A stretch of DNA of 64,000 bases from assembly GCA_017406465.1 (NCBI GenBank), contig JAFQYM010000013.1, positions 1 through 64,000 on the forward strand, read 5' to 3'. The DNA is from Kiritimatiellia bacterium (lineage in GTDB: Bacteria; Verrucomicrobiota; Kiritimatiellia; RFP12; UBA1067). The notes beneath the pieces are model-generated. The model was given only the letters and a program-made list of their open reading frames with translations. It did no database searches and was not told the DNA's origin. Shown piece by piece: positions 53,342-62,200 of the stretch (the stretch's first letter is position 1; each line of letters opens with the position of its first letter). Position numbers and translations under genes: made by a program.

Positions 53342-55719
53342 AAAACGCCTCGAAACTCGTCTTTGCCGCAATTGTTTTTGCCTCGTCGCAAGTGGCCCCG
53401 TTGTCTTCGTTGGCAGAAGATGGCACGGTGTCCTGCTCCGGGAGCTGGCCTGTGCTCCGCGAGTACTCTGGCGAGAAGGCGCGACGCGTCATGATGCCGA
53501 TAGGCGGCGTAGGAACCGGCGCGATTTCGCTTTCCGGGAGGGGCGGGCTAGAGTCATTCGAGATAAGGAACGTCGCGGAGAAGAAGTTCACTCCTCGTCG
53601 CCAGTCGGTGCACCCTGCATTTGTGATTCGCACGAAAGACGAGAAGGGGACCGTCGTCGCGCGTCTTCTCGAAGGGCCGCTCGACAAGTCGCTTTACGAA
53701 GGTGCGTTCGGATGCGAAGCTCCAAACCACGGCTATCCCCGTTTTGCAAAGAGCGTATTCCGCACGGCGTATCCGCTTGCAGAGGTTGAGCTTGCCGACC
53801 CAGGAGTGCCCGTCGCAGTCACTTTGCAGGCAATGAATCCACTTGTGAAGGGAGACGAGGACGCGAGCGGCATGCCAGTCGTCTTGATGCGCTGGTGCGT
53901 AACCAACAAGTCAGCAGATCCATTGCGTGTCACGGTCGCGGCGGCGATGCCCAATCCCTGTGGCGGAACGCTTTCGCAGGAGCGCGTCACATCTGCCGCG
54001 CTATGCGGTGTCGTCTTTCGAGGAGACGCCGACAAGCCGGGAAAGAAGGAGCCCCGCAACCGCGAGACAGGCGAGTTCGCTGTCACAGTTCCCAAGAGCG
54101 CTGGCATCGTCACCGTCGGAACGTCGATTTCTCACGCTGGATGGAGCGACGGTCTCGACCAATTCTGGGGGCGGCTTGTGGAACATGGCGACACGGGTGA
54201 CATGGAAGGTCATGAGAAATGCGCCTTCGGAACGCTCGCAGTGGCCGTTGAGCTAAAACCGGGCGAAGCAAAGACGATCCCGTTTGTACTTTCGTGGCGC
54301 TTCCCTAACCGCTCGCAGTGGGAGCGGACCAACAAAGGGTTCTACGAGGAGATAAACCACGTTGGGAACCGCTACTGCGAGACCTTTAAGTCTGCGCTTG
54401 CGGCAGCGGAGGCGTTTTCCTCGCGACTCCCAGAACTTGAGTCGAAGACGGTCGAGTTCGTTCGCTCGGTGGTCGATGCAAAAGGCGTGCCGGATGTCGT
54501 GAAGGAGGCGGCACTCTTCAATCTCTCCACGCTGCGCTCGCCGACGTGCTTCCGCACGGCCGACGGACACTTCTTCGGTTGGGAGGGAACGGGCGATTCG
54601 TTCGGCAGCTGCTATGGCAACTGCACGCACGTGTGGGGATACGAGCATGCGCTCGTAGACATCTGGCCGGCGCTTGCCAAGGACATGCGTGACCTCGAGT
54701 TCCGCCATGCGATGACTGACGAGGGCGCGATTTCGTTTCGCATAGGTCTGCCGCTCGACAGGAACGCGAAACAGCTTGGCAAGGCCGCGGCCGACGGGCA
54801 GATGCAGTGTATCGTCAAGGCGTACGAGTGCTGGGCGAAGACGGGCGACGACGAGTGGATGCGCTTGCTCTATCCGCTCGTCAAGAAGGCGCTCGGGTTC
54901 TCGTGGGCCAAGGGCGGTTGGGATGCGGACTGCGACGGCGTGATGGAGGGCTGCCAGCACAATACGATGGACGTGGACTACTACGGGCCGAATCCGCAGA
55001 TGGAGTTTCTCTACCTTGCCGCGCTTCAGGCGATGGAACGCCTTGCCGCGAAATTTGACGACGACGTGACTTTCGCCGCGAAGTGCGCGGACCTGCGAGC
55101 GAAGGGAAGCGCATGGACGGAGAAGAACCTCTTCAACGGCGAATGGTATGAACACAGGGTCGCGTCGGCGGAAGGGGAGTTCAATCCGGCGACGAGGGGA
55201 AGCTGGACGAAACTTGCGGACCTCAAGAACCCAGACTTCCAGCTCGGCCCCGGATGTCTCGTCGACCAGCTTGTCGGCGACTATGCCGTGCGCGCGGTCG
55301 GACTTGATCCTGTGGCCGATTTCGCCCATGCGAGAAAGGCGACGGAGACGATACTGAAGCGCAACCGCCGCGAGCCGGACGCACCGCTCTTCAACCACAT
55401 GCGAGACTTCGCGCTCGCGGGAGAGCGTTCGCTCGTGATGGCGTGGTATCCGCCGGAACGAAAGCCGAAAACGCCGTTTCCGTACTATCCAGAGTCGATG
55501 ACCGGCTTCGAGTATGTCGTCGCCGCGTGGCTCGCCCAGACAGGCGATTTCGCCGCGGCGGAGGAAGTTGTCCGCGATATCCGCAATCGCTATGACGGAG
55601 AGAAGCGCAGCCCCTTCGATGAGGCCGAGTGCGGCCATCACTACGCCCGCGCCCTCGCCGCGTGGTCGGTCTACAAGGCGTTCAAGGCGCGGGAAACCAC
55701 AGTGTGCAGTCCACAATAG
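53338..55719 (+). CDS. Secreted GH116-family glycoside hydrolase
   Basis: 793 residues; ATG overlaps the stop of the upstream gene (ATGA at 53338-53341) and starts a signal peptide (KLVFAAIVFASSQVAPLSSLA). The N-terminal beta-sandwich (GBA2-like, MPIGGVGTGAISLSGRGGLESFEIRN...) is followed by the (alpha/alpha)6 catalytic region (CFRTADGHFFGWEGTGDSFGSCYGNCTHVWGYEHAL..., DADCDGVMEGCQHNTMDVDYYGPNPQMEFLYLAALQAME, MTGFEYVVAAWL). GH116 includes beta-glucosidases, beta-xylosidases and N-acetylglucosaminidases, so only a retaining beta-glycosidase can be stated. Coupled translation with the CE15-GH106 protein implies a shared polysaccharide substrate. Confidence 0.87.
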   Translation: MKNASKLVFAAIVFASSQVAPLSSLAEDGTVSCSGSWPVLREYSGEKARRVMMPIGGVGTGAISLSGRGGLESFEIRNVAEKKFTPRRQSVHPAFVIRTKDEKGTVVARLLEGPLDKSLYEGAFGCEAPNHGYPRFAKSVFRTAYPLAEVELADPGVPVAVTLQAMNPLVKGDEDASGMPVVLMRWCVTNKSADPLRVTVAAAMPNPCGGTLSQERVTSAALCGVVFRGDADKPGKKEPRNRETGEFAVTVPKSAGIVTVGTSISHAGWSDGLDQFWGRLVEHGDTGDMEGHEKCAFGTLAVAVELKPGEAKTIPFVLSWRFPNRSQWERTNKGFYEEINHVGNRYCETFKSALAAAEAFSSRLPELESKTVEFVRSVVDAKGVPDVVKEAALFNLSTLRSPTCFRTADGHFFGWEGTGDSFGSCYGNCTHVWGYEHALVDIWPALAKDMRDLEFRHAMTDEGAISFRIGLPLDRNAKQLGKAAADGQMQCIVKAYECWAKTGDDEWMRLLYPLVKKALGFSWAKGGWDADCDGVMEGCQHNTMDVDYYGPNPQMEFLYLAALQAMERLAAKFDDDVTFAAKCADLRAKGSAWTEKNLFNGEWYEHRVASAEGEFNPATRGSWTKLADLKNPDFQLGPGCLVDQLVGDYAVRAVGLDPVADFAHARKATETILKRNRREPDAPLFNHMRDFALAGERSLVMAWYPPERKPKTPFPYYPESMTGFEYVVAAWLAQTGDFAAAEEVVRDIRNRYDGEKRSPFDEAECGHHYARALAAWSVYKAFKARETTVCSPQ

Positions 55720-56291
55720 GGTTGGAAAAATGTGCGGCTTGGCTTGAATCTTGCGGCGACGGCTTTAGTGGCGAAAATCGCGGCGGCCCGTGCGCGAAAA
55801 AATGCGCCGCGTTCAAAAGTAAACGCACGTTCTGGAAGTAAACGCAAGAAAGTTAACTCCGAGCGTTAGGGCTCCCGCTACCGCTCCGCCGCTTCGCACC
55901 ATACAACGGCTATACATGTGTCGGTTGAAGTGTTTTTGGATGCGGCTGTGCCGCATAAATCGGCCGAAGGCCGCTATAATCACTGCAAAGCAGCGTCTCC
56001 TGATTATGGTTGAAAAGTGCGAAGCCGTGGAGCGGGAATGCGCCCGCGCCGAAGGCGTCGGGTCGGGTGAGCGCAAAGCGCGAACTGCGAAGCAGCCGCA
56101 AGGCCCCGCGCGAGAACATCAACCGTCGGAGTTTTTCCAAAACCGCGCAGAGGGTCGCAAAGGTTCGGCAGCCCAAAGTAAAATTGGGGAACCTCCAGCC
56201 GTGCAACAGTTGTCGGACGGAGCAGATTTTGGTACAATTTTCATCAAGGTATAATTTTCACCAACAAGTTAAACGGCGGAGATACATTCTT
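55720..56291. other. Hairpin-rich intergenic region
   Basis: 572 bases without a convincing gene. It holds ATGCGGC-TGT-GCCGCAT (55940-55956), CGGCC-GAA-GGCCG (55961-55973) followed at once by TATAAT (55975-55980), and more GC stems to about 56110. The first 100 bases after the GH116 stop include CGCGGCG...CGCCGCG, a possible terminator. Short frames on both strands lack ribosome sites and family resemblance. The end contains the promoter of the next gene. Confidence 0.5.
56230..56255 (+). promoter_or_regulatory. Tandem -10 elements TGGTACAAT and AGGTATAAT
   Basis: TGGTACAAT (56230-56238) and TATAAT (56250-56255) lie 37-54 bases before the ATG at 56292; GGAG (56278-56281) is the ribosome site. 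Two start points may be used. Confidence 0.5.
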
Positions 56292-59200
56292 ATGCAACAC
56301 AACCTCAACCTAAGGTTCATCGTGGAACGTTTCGCCGTTTTGTCTATTACGGCACTGACCTCCATGTCTCTCTTTGCAACGGACTACACCTGGACGGGTG
56401 TCGGCGACGACAACGGCTGGCGCACGCCCGCGAACTGGGGCCAGACGACGAAGTATCCCCAAGGCGGCGACCGGGCGATCTTCCCGGCTGGCTGCACGGC
56501 CGAAGTCAAGATCGGCGCTGTCGAAAACTACGATGCGGTCGCGCAGCTTCGCGTCCTCGCGGGCGCGAATGTCCGCTTCTACGCCGCCGACCCGTCCGCC
56601 GAAACGCGGCTCGACCTGAAAAACTCCTGGGAGTTCAACTACGAGAACATCGCCGTGACATTCGACCACGTCCGCGTGGACGGCTACAAGAAGCTCGAAC
56701 TCGGCACGGGCGCGACGCTATCGGCCATAAACGGATCAGACCTGCGCCTGGGCGACTTCGTCGCGAAAAATGCGGCGGGCGTGTCGCTCCTTTCCGGCTC
56801 CGTGCTTTCGTGCAAATACCTCGACGGCCGTTCCTCCGTCAACACGGTCTATACTCTCGACAATGCGACTTTGACGGATTCCGGCACCTTCGATTTCCAA
56901 AACACCGGAAGTCTCACGCTCTCCAACGGGGCGCGGATGTCTGTGAATGTCTTCCAAGTCACCGGCGACACGGTTCTGACGCTCGACGACTCGACCTTCG
57001 TCGTGAACGACAACTTCTTTTGCGGGATGGCGACTCCAGGCGGCGGGCGCATCGTCTTCAAAGGCGCGCACCCGCTCTTCTCCATGGCGAACGGAGGCGC
57101 GGAATTCAAGACCCAGAACAACTCCGCCAGCTATACCGGACATTTCGACTTCGACTTCATCGTGCCGGAAGGCGGCTTCGCCGAGGCGCCCGTCCATCAC
57201 ATTGGACAGCAGTCCTTCCGCAGTACCGGCAACAATCCGACGGACTACATTCGCTTCAACGTCCTTCCGTCCTCGCCGGCGCTTTCCGCCGGCACGCAGA
57301 CGGTCTGCCCGCTCTTCCTTTCCATCCAGAACGGCATCGTCCGTTCGAAACTTTCGAATGGCGACACTGCGACGGCGACCTTCCGGTTCACCGACCTCTC
57401 CGGCGCGACGGAGGCGACCGACGACTGGGGGGCGAAGGCGCTCTACGCGACAATCGGCTCCGGCGCTGCGGCTCCGGCTCCTTCCGCGGCAGGTTCGCTC
57501 TCCCCCCTGCGCACGACTTCGGTAAACCGCCGCCGCATCACCGCGACCGGCGCGGTCGGAGCCATCGCAACGAACGGCGACACGACGCATATCGAACTTT
57601 GGGCCGGCGAAGCGAACAACGCCGCGACGATGGCACATGTCGCCTCCCTCGCGCCCGAAAGCGCCCCGGCGAACTTTTCCGCCGAATTCACGGCGCCGGA
57701 AAACATCGGCGAAAAGAAATACTACTTCCAGTGGCGGCTTTTCGACATCGGCGAAGGCGGCGTCACGAACCGCACCGAGTCCACCCCCATCTTCGACGCG
57801 ACGACAAAGGACACGACAATCTACACCTGGACGGGCGCGGGTGACGACAACAAATGGTCGAACCCCGCGAACTGGACCGACGACCAGGGCGGGGACTGCA
57901 TCGGCTACCCGCAGTCGGCGGACGCAAAGGCGCGTTTCCGCAAGAGCGCGACCGTCGATATCGACCTCTACAAGACGATCGCCTCGCTCGACCTAGCGGT
58001 CGCCGACTGCGACATCGTCTTTACCTCCTCCGACACCGGCGCGTATCGGCTCACGCTGAACGATCTCAAGATGCCGCTCGAGGGGACGACCTGGACGATA
58101 GACCATGCATACGTTTACCGCACCGCCGACCTTACGCCTGCGGCCGATTCGAAGGTGGTCGTCAAAAACGGCGGCACCTTCTACATGAACTCGCTCCAGC
58201 TCTACAATTCCGGCTCCGTCTTCGAGATTGGCGATGGCGGCACGAACAACATCAACTATCTGCGCATCGGCTCCGGGTCGCTTGTCATCTCCAACGGCTA
58301 CGTCAACGCCAGGCAAGCCATCTATGTAGGCTCTTCGACAAAGGGCGGCTCGCTTCTCTTCAAGGGGACGCATCCGAGGCTCCATTCGAGCCTAAAGGAT
58401 GCCTACTTCACGACCGATCTTGCATCGCCGGAGGCCATTCTCGGCTTCGAGGTGCCGGAGGGCGGATACGAAAGCGCGGTCATCACGTGCAACAGCGACA
58501 AGACGAGGACGTTCTTCTCGGACTCCAAGTCGCAGGGCGTCACGATAAAGATCCTCGAGACGAGCGGCGCCTTCTCCGGCGCCTCCGCGACGGTCTCGCC
58601 TCTCGTCAACTGGCCAAAGGGCTTCACTACGGCCAACATGGTCTATGCGCCGATTCCCTCGGCGGGCAGCGCCTTCGCGGTCGAGAACACGACGCAGCTG
58701 AACGTCACGATAAACCCCTACGAGAGGGAGGAAGGCAGGCTCACGGTCGTTTCCGCCCACGGCGCGCCTTCACCGGCGGCCGGCGAACACGAGGGCTATG
58801 CGGCCGGTGTGGAATACCCACTTTCCTCCGGCGGCATCGTGGTTTCTGGCGGCGTCCGCCACGTTCCGGCGGGATACAATATCTTCACCGTCGATGGTCT
58901 CACCGGCGAGCGCACGCCGGCGGGCTCCGGAACCGAGGACAGCATCGAATACGAATTCCCCGGCGGCTGGGTCGAGATCGAATGGCTCTGGGAGACCGAA
59001 AACGCAACCACGGCCGGAGCGAGCGAGCACGGCACCGTTCAGATAGCCGACGGCTGGGCCGGCGAATACGGATACGCCACGGCCACGGCTGTGCCGGACG
59101 AGGGCTGGCGCTTCTCGTTCTGGTCGGGCGATGTCACGGACGTGGCGATTCTCGAAAACCCCGCCAAGGTGCCGGGGAACCGTCCGCGCACGCTCGTCGC

Positions 59201-62200
59201 GAACTTCGTGCCGGAGGATACCGAGATCGTCGAAAACAGATATACCGGTGCCAACAACGGCTCATGGAACACCGATTCCAACTGGTCGCTCGGCCACGTC
59301 CCGACGGCCGAGGAGAACGTGGTAATCCCGGACGGCAAGGGTACGATCAAGATAACGAACGCGGGGAAATGCGCCTCGCTGTGGATCGCCGCGAACAATA
59401 GCCCCGGGATTCAGCTTCTCGGCTCGGGGACGCCGCAGGACGATCAGATCCGCCTCGACGTGCGCGGCAACGCCATCACGATGGCGAGCGTCACCCTCGG
59501 AGAGAGCGCGAACCACAACTACAACGTCCTCTTCAACGTCGGCGGCGACCTCTGCGTTTCAAACACGAGCAAGAACGCCACCTTCACAATCTACGCCGGC
59601 GACGCATACGGGACGAACTCCAACGCCGCAATCATCGGCGGCTACACCGGTTCTGAGCGCCAGGGCGAATACTGGCGCGGCGGAGCGCAGGTGAACGTGG
59701 GAGGCACGCTCTTCCTCGGCGGCTCGCACAAATCGAACACGAGCACGCTCCAACTCCATTCGCACTACAAGACCGGTCTGTCGCCAGTATTCCGCGTAGG
59801 CTCGCTCGAGATTGGCGCGCGCGGCGCGGTCGACGGCTACCAGAACGGCTGGCGCTCCTACAACGGGATTGGACTCTTCGGCCTCGGCTCGGCCCGCAAG
59901 AACGGCGGCGGCGCCTCATACGGCGGCACGGGCGGCAGCGCCTCGGAGTTCGACGTACATGCGCCGGGTCTCATCCACGGCTTCAACTACGCGCCGATTT
60001 GGCCCGGCTCGGCTGGCGGCATCGGCGGCAGCGACGGCGGGCACGGCGGTTCGCTCTTCCGCGTCCATGCGTCCGGCGCGGTCAGGATCGACGGCACCGT
60101 GAATGTGAACGGTAGGCACTGGGGGACTAACACCACCCGCGGCGGCGGTTCGGGCGGCGGCGTCTGGATTACGTGCGACACCTTCGAGGCCGGAGACGGC
60201 GCATCGATATCCGCCAAGGGCGGCAACCACAGCGAATCGGGCGGCGCGACGGGAGGCGGCGGGCGCATCGCAGTTGCGGCGGGATGCACGGCGGACGCCG
60301 ACATCGCCTCCTTCTTCCAGACCGGCGAATGTTCCGGCTACATCGGCACGGAATTCGCATCGACGCTCTGGCCGACGCTTGCTAACGTCTCAGGCGGCGT
60401 CAACACCGCCTTTGGCGCGCACTACGACTGGAACGACGGCGCGCCCGGCACGGCCCTCTACCTCCAGAACGCCAACGGCAAATCCGTCCTCACCGTCGCG
60501 GGTTCGCCCGTCGCGTTCGGCGAGGCCGCGCCCGAATACGTCACGCACATTGTCGACACCGGCGACGTTGTCTGCGAAAACAGCGCCTACGGCTACGTGC
60601 CCGGCACCTCCGGCAGCTCGCGCTACATCGCCGACGGCTATGTGTGGACCAACGCCGTGACGCACGGCGCGGGAACCGGGACTTCCGTCACCGTTCCCGC
60701 GCAGGGCGACACCACGCTCGTCTGGCTCTGGCGCGACTTGGAGCACAACCTCGTCGCGACTTCAGGCGGCTACGGGACGGTCTCCGCGCATGGCGACTGG
60801 ATCGCCGACGGCGAGACGGTCACGCTCGCGGCGACGCCCGATGCAGGCGCGACATTCGTGCGCTGGATCGGCGACATCGACGCCGCCGACGCGGCGAACG
60901 CGGAGATCACCTTCGCGATGACCTCCCCGCGCAGGCTCGTCGCGGTCTTCGACAAGCCATCCGCCGCGCCGCGCTCCCTGACTTACTCCGGCGGCGACTG
61001 GTTCGACCCCGCGACCTGGGACGGCACGGCCATTCCCGGCACGAACGATGCGGTCTCCGTCACCTCCGCGCTGTCGTTCCCATTCGGCTCGACGATTGAT
61101 GTCGGCTCGCTCCACCTCTCCGGTGCGCCGGCTCTGATCGCCCCCGTCCAGGGCGCGCGAAATGCCGAGGCGCCGTTCGGCTACGATGCGCCGCTCGTGT
61201 TGCACGTGCACGGCGACATGGCCATCGACGGCGCTTCAACCGTTGATATCGGCGAGCTCGACGGCGTGATCCGCACCGACATCGTCGTCGACGGCAACCT
61301 GACAATCGCGGGGACGGCGGTCGTCCACGCCTACGCGAGCGTCGGCGAGGCCGACGACGCCCTCCGCACCTGGCGCCACTACAAGGCCGGCGGCGCCTCC
61401 GTCTCCGTCGGCGGCGACATCAATGTCGAGGGCTCGGCCAAGGTCTTCAGCCACTGCCACGGGCGCAGCGGCGTGGGCGTTGTCTGGCACGCGGACGGCG
61501 ACTTTACTTTAGGCACGTCGGCGCAGTTCAACGGCTCGGAATTCTCCAGCTACGACAAAAACCGCGGAAATACAACACGCGCCTATGGTTACGGCTGGCG
61601 CTGGCCGAACGGAATCAATGTCATCTCATACGGCACGGGAAGCCATGGCGGCGCGGGCGGCAATCGTGAGGCGGACACCGTTTACGGCTACGCCTACGCG
61701 CCCTTCCTTCCCGGTTCGCCCGGCAACGGCAAAAAGAACGAAAGGAAGGGCGAGGGCGGCGGCACGGTTCGCATCGACGCTGGCGGCGCCGTGGCATTGA
61801 ACGGCAAGATCTACGTCACAGGCGGCAACAACGACGGCAGCGGAAACAACGCCGGGGCCGGCGGCGGCGTCTGGATCACGTGCGACACCTTTGCGGCCGG
61901 CTCCTCGGCCATAATCGACGCATGCGGCGGCTGCTCCACGCAGCACGGCTCCTGCGGCGGCGGCGGCGGCGGACGCGTCTGCATCATTACCGGGTCGCTT
62001 TCCGAAGAGCAGATAGACTCGCTCTACGCGACAGGCGTGGCCGAGGATGTTCTCGTCGTCGCGGAGGATATGGGCGACGAACTTGTCTCGCCATGGCCGA
62101 CGCTCGTCGACGTGCGTGGCGGCATCAACGAAGAAAATGCCGCCAACACCTCGTATTCGAACCACGGCAAGCCTGGCACCGCCGTCTACCTTCAGAACGC

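Noticed and set aside
55850..55885. GTTAACTCCGAGCGTTAGGG resembling an integron attC core
   Set aside because: Only one partial GTTA-type core is present, without the paired inner sites, and there is no integrase or cassette array.
55916..56254. Small overlapping frames on both strands in the intergenic block
   Set aside because: No ribosome site, no recognised family, and hairpins run through them.
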